In this document: positions 39,707 through 52,160 of the stretch, one piece after another
Layout of the letters: each line of letters starts with the position of its first letter
How positions within the stretch are numbered: position 1 is the stretch's first letter
From: Eutreptiella sp. 'Long Island Sound 2002'
Taxonomy: Eukaryota > Euglenozoa > Euglenophyceae > Eutreptiales > Eutreptiaceae
Direction of reading: 5' to 3'
Length of the DNA stretch: 64,000 bases
Assembly (NCBI GenBank): GCA_964036045.1
Contig: OZ038395.1
Location: forward strand, 3,064,410-3,128,409
Notes under the pieces: model-generated
Seen by the model: the letters and a program-made list of their open reading frames with translations, nothing else
Databases searched by the model: none
Told to the model about the DNA's origin: nothing
Position numbers and translations under genes: made by a program

Positions 39707-39718
39707 CGAGACCTTCTC

Positions 39719-39733
39719 ACATGTTCCGGAAGG
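39719..39733. repeat. Right copy of putative target-site duplication
   Basis: This repeats ACATGTTCCGGAAGG at the head end of the SINE. It continues into GAAGGA and then CCGG, so the reconstructed empty site is a satellite unit with a 10-bp spacer AAGGGAAGGA in place of the normal 5 bp. A similar variant lies at 37351-37363. Confidence 0.7.
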
Positions 39734-41449
39734 GAAGGACCGGAACATGTTCCGGAAGCGCCGGATCATGTTCCGGAAGCGCCGGAACATGTTCCGGAAG
39801 CGCCGGAACATGTTCCGGAAGCGCTGGAACATGTTCCGGAAGCGCCGGAACATGTTCCGGAAGGACCGGAACATGTTCCGGAAGCACCGGAACATGTTCC
39901 GGAAGCACCGGAACATGTTTCGGAAGCACCGGAACATGTTCCGGAAGGACCGGAACATGTTCCGGAAGCGCCGAAACATGTTCCGGAACATGTTCCGGAA
40001 GGACCGGAACATGTTCCGGAAGCGCCGGAACATGTTCCGGAAGCACCGGAACATGTTCTGGAAGCACCGGAACATGTTCCGGAAGCGCCGGAACATGTTC
40101 CGGAAGGACCGGAACATGTTCTGGAAGGACCGGAACATGTTCCGGAAGCACCGGAACATATTCCGGAACGACCGGAACATGTTGCGGAAGCGCCGGAACA
40201 TGTTCTGGAAGCGCCGGAACATGTTCGGGAAGCGCCGGAACATGTTCCGGAAGCGCCGGAACATGTTCCGGAAGGACCGGAACATGTTCCGGAAGGACCC
40301 GAACATGTTCCGGAAGCACCGGAACATGTTCCGGAAGCACCGGAACATGTTCCGGAAGCGCCGGAACATGTTTCGGAAGCACCGGACCATGTTCCGGAAG
40401 CACTGGAACATGTTCCGGAAGCGCCGGATCGTGTTTCGGAAGCGCCGGAACATGTTCCGGAAGCACCGGAACATGTTCCGGAAGGACGGGAACATGTTCC
40501 GGAAGCGCCGGAACATGTTCCGGAAGCACCGGAACATGTTCCGGAAGCACCGGAAAATGTTCCGGAAGCGCCGGAACATGTTCCGGAAGCGCCGGAACAT
40601 GTTCCGGAAGCGCTGGAACATGTTCCGGAAGGACCGGAACATGTTCCGGAAGCGCCGGAACATGTTCCGGAAGCGCCGGAACATGTTCCCGAAGCACCCG
40701 AACATGTTCCGGAAGGACCGGAACATGTTCCGGAAGGTCCGGAACATGTTCCCCCGCTTCCGGAACATGTTCCGGAAGCGGGGGAACATGTTCCGGAAGC
40801 GCCGGAACATGTTCCGGAAGCAGCGGAACATGTTCCGGAAGGACCGGAACATGTTCCGGAAGGACCGGAACATGTTCCGGAAGGACCGGAACATGTTCCG
40901 GAAGCGCCGGAACATGTTCCGGAAGCACCGGAACATGTTCCGGAAGCGCCGGAAAATGTTCCGGAAGCGCCGGAACATGTTCCGGAAGCGCCGGAACATG
41001 TTCCGGAAGGACCGGAACATGTTCCGGAAGGACCGGAACATGTTCCGGAAGGACCGGAACATGTTCAGGAAGCGCCGGAACATGTTCCGGAAGCGCCGGA
41101 ACATGTTCCGGAAGCGCCGGAACATGTTCCCGAAGCACCGGAACATGTTCCGGAAGGACCGGAACATGTTCCGGAAGGACCGGAACGTGTTCCGGAAGCG
41201 GCGAATCATGTTCCGGAAGCGCCGGAACATGTTCCGGAAGCACCGGAACATGTTCCGGAAGCACCGAAACATGTTCCGGAAGCGGCGGAACATGTTCCGG
41301 AAGCGGGGGAACATGTTCCGGAAGCGCCGGAACATGTTCCGGAAGCGCCGGAACATGTTCTGGAAGGACCGGAACATGTACCGGAAGGACCGGAACATGT
41401 TCCGGAAGGACCGGAACATGTTCCGGAAGGACCGGAACATGTTCCGGAA

Positions 41450-43340
41450 GGACCGGAACATGTTCCGGAAGCGCCGGAACATGTTCCGGAAGCGCCGGAA
41501 CATGTTCAGGAAGCGCCGGAACATGTTCCGGAAGCACCGGAACATGTTCCGGAAGCGCCGGAACATGTTCCGGAAGCGCTGGAACATGTTCCGGAAGCAC
41601 CGGAACATGTTCCGGAAGCGACGGAACATGTTCTGGAAGCGACGGAACATGTTCCCGAGGCGCCGGAACATGTTCCGGACGCGCCGGAACATGTTCCGGA
41701 AGCGACGGAACATGTTCCGGAAGGACCGGAACATGTTCCGGAAGCACCGGAACATGTTCCGGAAGCACCGGAACATGTTCCGGAAGCGCCGGAACATGTT
41801 CCGGAAGCGCCGGAACATGTTCCGGAAGCACCGGAACATGTTCCGGAAGCACCGGAACATGTTCCGGAAGCGCCGGAACATGTTCCGGAAGCACCGGAAC
41901 ATGTTCCGGAAGCGCCGGAACATGTTCCGGAAGGACCAGAACATGTTCCGGAAGGACCGGAACATGTTCCGGAAGCGCCGGAACATGTTCCGGAAGGGCC
42001 GGAACATGTTCCGGAAGCACCAGAACATGTTCCGGAAGCACCGGAACATGTTCCGGAAGCGCCGGATCATGTTCCGGAAGCGCCGGATCATGTTCCGGAA
42101 GGGCCGGAACATGTTCCGGAAGCACCGGAACATGTTCCGGAAGCGACGGAACATGTTCCGGAAGCGCCGGAACATGTTCCGGAAGGACCGGAACATGTTC
42201 CGGAAGGACCCGAACATGTTCCGGAAGGACCCGAACATGTTCCGGAAGGACCGGAACATGTTCCGGAAGCACCGGAACATGTTCCGGAAGCACCGGAACA
42301 TGTTCCGGAAGCGCCGGAACATGTTCCGGTCCTTCCGGAACATGTTCCGGAGGGACCGGAATATGTTCCGGAAGGACCGGAACATGTTCCGGAAGCGCCG
42401 GAACATGTTCCGGAAGGACCGGAACATGTTCCGGAAGCGCCGGAACATGTTCCGGAAGCGCCGGAACATGTTCCGGAAGCGCCGGAACATGTTCCGGAAG
42501 CGCCGGAACATGTTCCGGAAGCACCGGAACATGTTCCGGAAGCGCCGGAACATGTTCCGGAAGCGCTGGAACATGTTCCGGAAGCACCGGAACATGTTCC
42601 GGAAGCGACGGAACATGTTCTGGAAGCGACGGAACATGTTCCCGAGGCGCCGGAACATGTTCCGGACGCGCCGGAACATGTTCCGGAAGCGACGGAACAT
42701 GTTCCGGAAGGACCGGAACATGTTCCGGAAGGACCGGAACATGTTCCGGAAGCGCCGGAACATGTTCCGGAAGCACCGGAACATGTTCCGGAAGCACCGG
42801 AACATGTTCCGGAAGCGCCGGAACATGTTCCGGAAGCACCGGAACATGTTCCGGAAGGACCGGAACATGTTCCGGAAGGACCGGAACATGTTCCGGAAGC
42901 GCCGGAACATGTTCCGGAAGGGCCGGAACATGTTCCGGAAGCACCAGAACATGTTCCGGAAGCACCGGAACATGTTCCGGAAGCGCCGGATCATGTTCCG
43001 GAAGCGCCGGATCATGTTCCGGAAGGGCCGGAACATGTTCCGGAAGCACCGGAACATGTTCCGGAAGCGACGGAACATGTTCCGGAAGGGCCGGAACATG
43101 TTCCGGAAGGACCGGAACATGTTCCGGAAGGACCCGAACATGTTCCGGAAGGACCCGAACATGTTCCGGAAGCACCGGAACATGTTCGGAAGCACCGGAA
43201 CATGTTCCGGAAGCACCGGAACATGTTCCGGAAGCACCGGAACATGTTCCGGAAGCGCCGGAACATGTTCCGGTCCTTCCGGAACATGTTCCGGAGGGAC
43301 CGGAACATGTTCCGGAAGCGCCGGAACATGTTCCGGAAGG
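41450..43340. repeat. 987-bp tandem duplication
   Basis: The distinctive CCCGAGGCGC unit at 41654 recurs at 42641 (987 bp, 47 units), flanked in both by CGACGG variants and a GGACGCGCC unit. Further on, the double AAGGACCCG landmark is 924 bp apart (42207/43131) and an inverted TCCTT spacer 944 bp apart (42330/43274). Copy two has therefore lost three units, and then a single base at about 43189. Confidence 0.78.
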
Positions 43341-43833
43341 ACCGGAACATGTTCCGGAAGCGCCGGAACATGTTCCGGAAGGACCGGAACATGTTTTGGA
43401 AGCACCGGACCATGTTCCGGAAGCACCGGAACATTTTCCGGAAGCGCCGGAACATGTTCCGGAAGCGCCGGAACATGTTCCGGAAGCACCGGAACATGTT
43501 CCGGAAGGACCGGAACATGTTCCGGAAGGACCGGAACATGTTCCGGAAGCGCCGGAACATGTTCCGGAAGCGCCGGAACATGTTCCGCAAGCGCCGGAAC
43601 ATGTTCCTGAAGCACCGGAACATGTTCCGGAAGGACCGGAACATGTTCCGGAAGCGCCGGAACATGTTCCGGAAGCACCGGAACATGTTCCGGAAGCACC
43701 GAAACATGTTCCGGAAGCGGCGGAACATGTTCCGGAAGCGGGGGAACATGTTCCGGAAGCGCCGGAACATGTTCCGGAAGCGCCGGAACATGTTCCGGAA
43801 GCACCGGAACATGTTCCGGAAGCGCCGGAACAT

Positions 43834-44018
43834 AACATGTTCCGGTGCTTCCGGAACATGTTCCGGTGCTTCCGGAACATGTTCCGGCGCTTCCGGAACA
43901 TGTTCCGGCGCTTCCGGAACATGTTCCGGTCCTTCCGGAACATGTTCGGGCGCTTCCGGAACATGTTCCGGCGCTTCCGGAACATGTTCCGGTCCTTCCG
44001 GAACATGTTCCGGTGCTT
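43834..44018 (-). repeat. Inverted block of nine satellite units
   Basis: Nine consecutive spacers read as the reverse complement of the normal set: TGCTT, TGCTT, CGCTT, CGCTT, TCCTT, CGCTT, CGCTT, TCCTT, TGCTT, starting at 43846 and spaced exactly 21 bp apart. The left junction is a scar in which ACATA interrupts a core (43825-43845). The right end passes back to normal orientation through an ordinary core with one change (CTGG). This is the longest inverted block in the window. Confidence 0.93.
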
Positions 44019-45294
44019 CTGGAACATGTTCCGGAAGGACCGGAACATGTTCCGGAAGACCCGAAACATGTTCCGGATGCGCCGGAACATGTTTAGGAAG
44101 CGCCGGAACATGTTCCGGAAGCACCGGAACATGTTCCGGAAGCGCCCGAACCTGTTCCGGAAGGACCGGAACATGTTCCGGAAGCGCCGGAACATGTTCC
44201 AGAAGCACCGGAACATGTTCCGGAAGCGCCGGAACATGTTCCGGAAGCGCCGGAACATGTTCCGGAAGCGCCGTAACATGTTCCGGAAGCGCCGGAAAAT
44301 GTTCCGGAAGCACCGGAACATCTTCCGGAAGCACCGGAACATGTTCCGGAAGCGCCGTAACATGTTCCGGAAGCGCCGGAATATGTTCCGGAAGCACCGG
44401 AACATGTTCCGGAAGGACCGGAACATGTTTCGGAAGGACCGGAACATGTTCCGGAAGGACCGGAACATGTTCCGGAAGCGCCGGAACACGTTCCTGAGGG
44501 ACCGGAACGTGTTCCGGAAGCGCCGGAACATGTTCCGGAAGGACCGGAACATGTTCCGGAAGGACCGGAATATGTTCCGGAAGCACCGGAACATGTTCCG
44601 GAAGCGCCGGAACATGTTCCGGAAGCGCCGGAACATGTTCCGGAAGCACCGGAACATGTTCCGGAAGCACCGGAACATGTCCGGGAAGCGCCGGAACATG
44701 TTCCGGAATCGCCGGAACATGTTCCGGAGGCACCGGAACATGTTCCGGAAGCGCCGGAACATGTTCCGGAAGCGCCGGAACACGTTCCGGAAGGACCGGA
44801 ACATGTTCCGGAAGCACCGGAACATGTTCTGGAAGCGCCGGATCATGTTCCGGAAGCGCCGGAACATGTTCCGGAAGCACCGGAACATGTTCCGGAAGCG
44901 CCGGGAGATGTTCCGGAAGGACCGGAACATGTTCCGGAAGCGCCGGAACATGTTCTGGAAGCACCGGAACATGTTCCGGAAGCGCCGGAACATGTTCCGG
45001 ATTCGCCGGAACATGTTCCGGAGGCACCGGAACATGTTCCGGAAGGACCGGAACATGTTCCGGAAGCACCGGAACATGTTCCGGAAGCGCCGGAATATGT
45101 TCCGGAAGGACCGGAACATGTTCCGGAAGCGCCGGAACATGCTCCGGAAGGACCGGAACATGTTCCGAAAGTGCCGGAACATGTTCCGGAAGCACCGGAA
45201 CATGTTCCGGAAGCGCCGGAACATGTTCCGGAAGGACCGGAACATGTTCCGGAAGCACCGGAACATGTTCCGGAAGCACCGGAACATGTTCCGG

Positions 45295-46020
45295 AAGAAC
45301 CGGAACATGTTCCAGAAGCACCGGAACATGTTCGGGAAGCGCCGGAACATGTCCCGGAAGGACCGGAACATGTTCTGGAAGGACCGCAACATGTTCCGGA
45401 AGGACCGGAACATGTTCCGGAAGCACCGGAACATGTTCCGGAAGGACCGGAACATGTTCCGGAAGCACCGGAACATGTTCCGGAAGCACTGGAACATGTT
45501 CCGGAAGCACCGGCACATGTTCCGGAAGGACCTGAACATGTTCCGGAAGCGCCGGAACATGTTCCGGAAGGTCCGCAACATGTTCCGGAAGGACCGCAAC
45601 ATCTTCCGGAAGGACCGCAACATGTTCCGGAAGGCCCGGAACATTTTCCGGAAGGACCGGAACATGTTCCGGAAGCGCCGGAACATGTTCCGGAAGCACC
45701 GGAACATGTTTCGGAAGCGCCGGAACATGTTCCGGAAGCGCCGGATCATGTTCCGGAAGCACCGGAACATGTTCCGGAAGAACCGGAACATGTTCCAGAA
45801 GCACCGGAACATGTTCGGGAAGCGCCGGAACATGTTCCGGAAGCACTGGAACATGTTCCGGAAGCACCGGCACATGTTCCGGAAGGACCTGAACATGTTC
45901 CGGAAGCGCCGGAACATGTTCCGGAAGGTCCGCAACATGTTCCGGAAGGACCGCAACATGTTCCGGAAGGACCGCAACATGTTCCGGAAGGCCCGGAACA
46001 TTTTCCGGAAGGACCGGAAC
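45295..46020. repeat. 483-bp duplication
   Basis: CCAGAAGCACC with an upstream AAGAACC spacer lies at 45312 and 45795, exactly 23 units apart. Shared downstream landmarks are CTGGAACATG, GCACATG, a CCTGAAC unit, AAGGTCCGC and AAGGCCCGG. Copy two lacks several units present in copy one. Confidence 0.7.
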
Positions 46021-47869
46021 ATGTTCCGGAAGCGCAGGAACATGTTCCGGAAGCACCGGAACATGTTCCGGAAGCCCCGGAACATGTTCCGGAAGCGCCG
46101 GAACATGTTCCGGAAGGACCGGAACATGTTCCGGAAGCGCCGGAACATGTTCCGGAAGCGCCGGAACATGTTCCGGAAGCACCGGAACATGTTCCGGAGG
46201 CACCGGAACATGTTCCGGAACTGCCGGAACATGTTCCGGAAGCACCGGAACCGTCCCGGAAGGACCGGAACATGTTCCGGAAGGACCGGAACATGTTCCG
46301 GAAGGACCGGAACATGTTCCGGAAGCGCCGGAACATGTTCCGGAAGCACCGGATCATGTTCCGGAAGCACCGGAACATGTTCCGGAAGCGCCGGAACATG
46401 TTCCGCAGGCACCGGAACATGTTCCGCAAGCACCGGAACATGTTCCGGAGGCACTGGAACATGTTCCGGAAGCGCCGGAACATGTTCCGGAATCGCCGGA
46501 ACATGTTCCGGAAGCACCGGAACATGTTCCGGAAGCGCCGGAACACGTTCCGGAAGCGCCTGAACATGTTCCGGAAGGACCGGAACACGTTCCGGAAGCG
46601 CCGGAACATGTTCCGGAAGGACCGGAACATGTTCCGGAAGGACCGCAACATGTTCCGGAAGGACCGCAACATGTTCCGGAAGGACCGGAACATGTTCCGG
46701 AAGGACCGGAACATGTTCCGGAAGCGCCGGAACATGTTCCGGAAGCGCCGGATCATGTTCCGGAAGCACCGGAACATGTTCCGGAAGCGCCGGAACATGT
46801 TCCGGAAGCACCGGAACATGTTCCGGAAGGACCGGAACATGTTCCGCAGGCACCGGAACATGTTCCGCAAGCACCGGAACATGTTCCGGAGGCACCGGAA
46901 CATGTTCCAGAAGCGCCGGAACATGTTCCGGAATCGCCGGAACATGTTCCGGAGGCACCGGAACATGTTCCGGAAGGACCGGAACATGTTCTGGAAGCGC
47001 CGGAACATGTTCCGGAAGCGCCGGAACATGTTCCGGAAGCACCGGAACATGTTCCGGAAGCACAGGAACATGTTCCGGAAGCACCGCAACATGTTCCGGA
47101 AGCACTGGAACATGTTCCGGAAGCGCCGGAACATGTTCCGGAAGCACCGGAACATGTTCGGGAAGCGCCGGAACATGTTCCGGAAGGACCGGAACATGTT
47201 CCGGAAGGACCGGAACATGTTCCGGAAGCGCCGGAACATGTTCCGGAAGCGCCAGAACATGTTCCGGAAGCACCGGAGCATGTTCCGGAAGGACCGGAAC
47301 ATGTTCCGGAAGCACCGGAACATAGTCCGGAAGCGCCAGAACATGTTCCGGAAGCACCGGAGCATGTTCCGGAAGGACCGGAACATGTTCCGGAAGCACC
47401 GGAGCATGTTCCGGAAGGACCGGAACATTCTCCGGAAGCACCGGAACATGTTCCGGAAGCGCCGGAACATGTTCCGGAAGGACCGGAACATGTTCCGGAA
47501 GGACCGCAACATGTTCCGGAAGGACCGCAACATGTTCCGGAAGCACCAGACCATGTTCCGGAAGCGAACATGTTCCGGAAGCACCGGAACATGTTCCGGA
47601 AGCGCCGGAACACGTCCTGGAAGGACCGGAACATGTTCCGGAAGGACCGGAACATGTTCCGGAAGCGCCGGAACACGTTCCGGAAGCGCCGGAACACGTT
47701 CCGGAAGCGCCGGAACATGTTCCGGAAGGACCGGAACATGTTCCGGAAGCGCCGGATCATGTTCCGGAAGCACCGGAACATGTTCCGGAAGCGCCGGAAT
47801 ATGTCCCGGAAGCGCCGGAACATGTTCCGGAATCGCCGGAACATGTTCCGGAGGCACCGGAACATGTTC

Positions 47870-49300
47870 CGGAAGCACCGGAACATGTTCCGGAAGAACC
47901 GGAACATGTTCCGGAAGGACCGGAACAAGTTCCGGAAGGACCGGAACATGTTCCGGAAGGACCGGAACAAGTTCCGGAGGGACCGGAACGTGTTCCGGAA
48001 GGACCGGAACAAGTTCCGGAGGGACCGGAACGTGTTCCGGAAGCGCCGGAACACGTTCCGGAAGGAGCGGAACATGTTCCGGAAGCACCGGAACATGTTC
48101 CGGAAGCACCGGAACATGTTCCAGAAGCACCGGAACATGTTCCGGAAGCACCGGATCATGTTCTGGAAGCGCCGGAATATGTTCCGGAAGCGCCGGAACA
48201 TGTTCCGGAAGGACCGGAACATATTCCGGAAGCGCCGGAACATGTTCCGGAAGCACCGGAACATGTTCCGGAAGCGCCGGATCATGTTCCGGAAGCACCG
48301 GAACATGTTCCGGAAGCACCGGAACATATTCCGGAAGCACCGGATCATGTTCCGGAAGCGCCGGAAAATGTTCCGGAAGCGCCGGAACATGTTCCGGAAG
48401 GACCCGAACATGTTCCGGAAGCGCCGGATCATGTTCCGGAAGCACGGGAACATGTTCCGGAAGCGCCGGATCATGTTCCGGAAGCACCGGAACATGTTCC
48501 GGAAGCGCCGGAACATGTTCCGGAGGCACCGGAACATGTTTCGGAAGCGCCGGAACATGTTCCGGAAGGACCGGAACATGTTCCGGAAGAACCGGAACAT
48601 GTTCCGGAAGGACCGGAACAAGTTCCGGAAGGACCGGAACATGTTCCGGAAGGACCGGAACAAGTTCCGGAGGGACCGGAACGTGTTCCGGAAGGACCGG
48701 AACAAGTTCCGGAGGGACCGGAACGTGTTCCGGAAGCGCCGGAACACGTTCCGGAAGGAGCGGAACATGTTCCGGAAGCACCGGAACATGTTCCGGAAGC
48801 ACCGGAACATGTTCCAGAAGCACCGGAACATGTTCCGGAAGCACCGGATCATGTTCTGGAAGCGCCGGAACATGTTCCGGAAGCGCCGGATCATGTTCCG
48901 GAAGCACCGGAACATGTTCCGGAATCGCCGGAACATGTTCCGGAGGCACCGGAACATGTTCCGGAAGCACCGGAACATGTTCCGGAAGAACCGGAACATG
49001 TTCCGGAAGGACCGGAACAAGTTCCGGAAGGACCGGAACATGTTCCGGAAGGACCGGAACAAGTTCCGGAGGGACCGGAACGTGTTCCGGAAGGACCGGA
49101 ACAAGTTCCGGAGGGACCGGAACGTGTTCCGGAAGCGCCGGAACACGTTCCGGAAGGAGCGGAACATGTTCCGGAAGCACCGGAACATGTTCCGGAAGCA
49201 CCGGAACATGTTCCAGAAGCACCGGAACATGTTCCGGAAGCACCGGATCATGTTCTGGAAGCGCCGGAACATGTTCCGGAAGCGCCGGAACATGTTCCGG
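47870..49300. repeat. Three copies of a segment rich in AAGTT and CGTG core variants
   Basis: The AAGAACC spacer lies at 47892, 48585 and 48984 (offsets 693 and 399 bp, 33 and 19 units). Each is followed by the same series: GGAACAAGTTCC cores, GGAGGGACC spacers, GGAACGTGTTCC cores, GGAACACGTTCC and AAGGAGCGG. The variant core GGAACAAGTTCC breaks the palindrome at its centre and is confined to this cluster. Confidence 0.8.
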
Positions 49301-49674
49301 AAGGACCGGAACATGTTCCGGAAGCGCCGGAACATGTTCCGGAAGCACCGGAACATGTTCCGGAAGCGCCGGATCATGTTCCGGAAGCACCGGAACATGT
49401 TCCGGAAGCACCGGAACATGTTCCGGAAGCACCGGATCATGTTCCGGAAGCGCCGGAAAATGTTCCGGAAGCGCCGGAACATGTTCCGGAAGGACCCGAA
49501 CATGTTCCGGAAGCGCCGGATCATGTTCCGGAAGCACGGGAACATGTTCCGGAAGCGCCGGATCATGTTCCGGAAGCACCGGAACATGTTCCGGAAGCGC
49601 CGGAACATGTTCCGGAGGCACCGGAACATGTTTCGGAAGCGCCGGAACATGTTCCGGAAGGACCGGAACATGTT

Positions 49675-52160
49675 CGGGCGCTTCCGGAACATGTTCCGGA
49701 GGCACCGGAACATGTTCCGGAAGGAGCGGAAGCACCGGAACATGTTCCGGAAGCGCCGGATCATTTTCCGGAAGCACCGGAACATGTTCCGGAAGCGCCG
49801 GATCATGTTCCGGAAGCACCGGAACATGTTCCGGAAGCGCCGGAACATGTTCTGGAGGCACCGGAACATGTTCCGGAAGCGCCGGATCATGTTCCGGAAG
49901 CACCGGAACATGTTCCGGAAGCACCGGAACATGTTCCGGAAGCACCGGATCATGTTCTGGAAGCGCCGGAACATGTTCCGGAAGCGCCGGAACATGTTCC
50001 GGAAGGACCGGAACATGTTCCGGAAGCGCCGGATCATGTTCCGGAAGGACGGGAACATGTTCCGGAAGCACCGGAACATGTTCCGGAAGCGCCGGAACAT
50101 GTTCCGGAAGCACCGGAACATGTTCCGGAAGCACCGGAACATGTTCGGGAAGCGCCGGAACATGTTCCGGAAGGACCGGAACATGTTCCGGAAGCGCCGG
50201 AACATGTTCCGGAAGCGCCGGATCATGTTCCGGAAGCGCTGGAACATGTTCCGGAAGCGCCGGAACATGTTCCGGAAGCACCGGAACATGTTCGGGAAGC
50301 GCCGGAACATGTTCCGGAAGCGCCGGATCATGTTCTGGAAGCGCCGGAACATGTTCCGGAAGCGCCGGATCATGTTCCGGAAGCGCCGGAACATGTTCCG
50401 GAAGCGCCGGAACATGTTCCGGAAGCACCGGAACATGTTCGGGAAGCGCCGGAACATGTTCCGGAAGCACCGGAAAATGTTCCGGAAGCGCCGGAACATG
50501 TTCCGAAAGCGCCGGAACATGTTCCGGAAGCACCGGAACATGTTCCGGAAGCGCCGGAACATGTTCCGGAAGCGCCGGAAAATGTTCCGGAAGCGCCGGA
50601 ACATGTTCCGAAAGCGCCGGAACATGTTCCGGAAGCACCGGAACATGTTCCGGAAGCGCCGGAACATGTTCCGGAAGCACCGGAACATGCTCCGGAAGGA
50701 CCGCAACTTGTTCCGGAAGCGCCGGATCATGTTCCGGAAGCGCCGGAACATGTTCCGGAAGCGCCGGAACATATTCCGGAAGCACCGGAACATGTTCGGG
50801 AAGCGCCGGAACATGTTCCGGAAGGACCGGAACATGTTCCGGAAGCGCCGGAACATGTTCCGGAAGCGCCGGATCATGTTCTGGAAGCGCCGGAACATGT
50901 TCCGGAAGCGCCGGAACATATTCGGGAAGCGCCGGAACATGTTCGGGCAGCGCCGGAACATGTTCCGGAAGCGCCGGAACATGTTCCGGAAGCACCGGAA
51001 CATGTTCGGGAAGCGCCGGAACATGTTCTGGAAGGACCGGAACATGTTCCGGAAGCGCCGGAACATGTTCCGGAAGCGCCGGATCATGTTCCGGAAGCGC
51101 CGGAACATGTTCCGGAAGCACCGGAACATGTTCGGGAAGCGCCGGAACATGTTCCGGAAGGACCGGAACATGTTCCGGAAGCGCCGGAACATGTTCCGGA
51201 AGCGCCGGATCATGTTTCGGAAGCGCCGGAACATGTTCCGGAAGCACCGGAACATGTTCCGGAAGGACGGGAACATGTTCCGGAAGCACCGGAACATGTT
51301 CCGGAAGCACCGGAACATGTTCGGGAAGCGCCGGAACATGTTCCGGAAGGACCGGAACGTGTTCCGGAAGCGCCGGAACATGTTCCGGAAGCGCCGGATC
51401 ATGTTCCGGAAGCGCTGGAACATGTTCCGGAAGCGCCGGAACATGTTCCGGAAGCACCGGAACATGTTCGGGAAGCGCCGGAACATGTTCCGGAAGCGCC
51501 GGATCATGTTCCGGAAGCGCCGGAACATGTTCCGGAAGCGCCGGATCATGTTCCGGAAGCGCCGGAACATGTTCCGGAAGCCACGGAACATGTTCCGGAA
51601 GCACCGGAACATGTTCCGGAAGCGCCGAAACATGTTCCGGAAGCGCCGGAACATGTTCCGGAAGGACCGGAACATGTTCCGGAAGCACCGGAACATGTTC
51701 CGGAAGCGCCGGAACATGTTCCGGAAGCACCGGAACATGTTCCGGAAGCACCGGAACATGTTCGGGAAGCGCCGGAACATGTTCCGGAAGGACCGGAACA
51801 TGTTCCGGAAGCGCCGGAACATGTTCCGGAAGCGCCGGATCATGTTCCGGAAGCGCTGGAACATGTTCCGGAAGCGCCGGAACATGTTCCGGAAGCACCG
51901 GAACATGTTCGGGAAGCGCCGGAACATGTTCCGGAAGCGCCGGATCATGTTCCGGAAGCGCCGGAACATGTTCCGGAAGCGCCAGATCATGTTCCGGAAG
52001 CGCCGGAACATGTTCGGGAAGCGCCGGAACATGTTCCGGAAGCACCGGAACATGTTCCGGAAGGACCGGAACATGTTCGGGCGCTTCCAGAACATGTTCC
52101 GGAGGCACCGGAACATGTTCCGGAAGGAGCGGAAGCACCGGAACATGTTCCGGAAGCGCC
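49675..52160. repeat. Duplication with 2,403-bp offset marked by a 14-bp spacer
   Basis: CGGGCGCTT (an inverted spacer next to a CGGG variant) at 49675 recurs at 52078. It is followed in both by an AGGCA unit and the expanded spacer AAGGAGCGGAAGCA. The offset equals 114 units plus 9 bp, and the 9 bp are the excess of that 14-bp spacer, so everything between the landmarks is in register. Confidence 0.78.

Larger units (their letters stand above)
39643..39713 (-). pseudogene. tRNA-like head of the SINE
   Basis: The minus-strand sequence starts GGTCTCG, continues with TA and a D-arm-like GTTC...GCAC, and ends with a T arm whose loop is TTCGAAT, followed by TGGGGGC. The ends can pair as an acceptor stem with one G-G mismatch and several G-U pairs. 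The T stem has one C-C mismatch. The middle does not fold as a standard tRNA. The best anticodon-like stem (CGCCT with AGGTG) abuts the T arm with no variable loop, and its loop GAACTAA lacks the usual U33, so I assign no amino acid. This degeneration is typical of SINE heads, which keep the promoter boxes but lose tRNA function. Confidence 0.7.
39511..39718 (-). mobile_element. tRNA-derived SINE-like insertion, apparently full length
   Basis: This is the only non-satellite DNA in the window, 208 bp long. Read on the minus strand it has, in order, a short 5' leader, a tRNA-like head with RNA polymerase III A and B boxes (39643-39713), a body of about 110 bp that I do not recognise (39532-39642), and a 3' tail of pentanucleotide repeats (39511-39531). 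An identical 15-mer flanks both ends (39496-39510 and 39719-39733), as expected for a target-site duplication made by LINE-mediated retrotransposition. Such elements encode no protein and depend on a partner LINE, which often recognises the shared 3' end. The short simple-repeat tail instead of poly(A) argues for a partner other than an L1-type LINE. An alternative is a tRNA pseudogene with flanking genomic DNA carried in by recombination, but the tail plus flanking repeat make a SINE the better reading. Confidence 0.83.

Noticed and set aside
39643-39713. Functional tRNA gene on the minus strand
   Set aside because: The promoter boxes are good, but the acceptor, D and T stems each have a mismatch, the variable loop is absent in the best fold, U33 is missing and the anticodon cannot be assigned.
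39686-39760. Start of a protein gene reading out of the SINE into the satellite
   Set aside because: The frame opens at a chance ATG inside the tRNA-like head and immediately becomes PEHVPEA repeats. There is no promoter, start context or domain for a protein.
43834-44018. Separate inserted element at the inverted block
   Set aside because: Every base belongs to the same 21-bp satellite in reverse, and only a 5-bp scar is novel.
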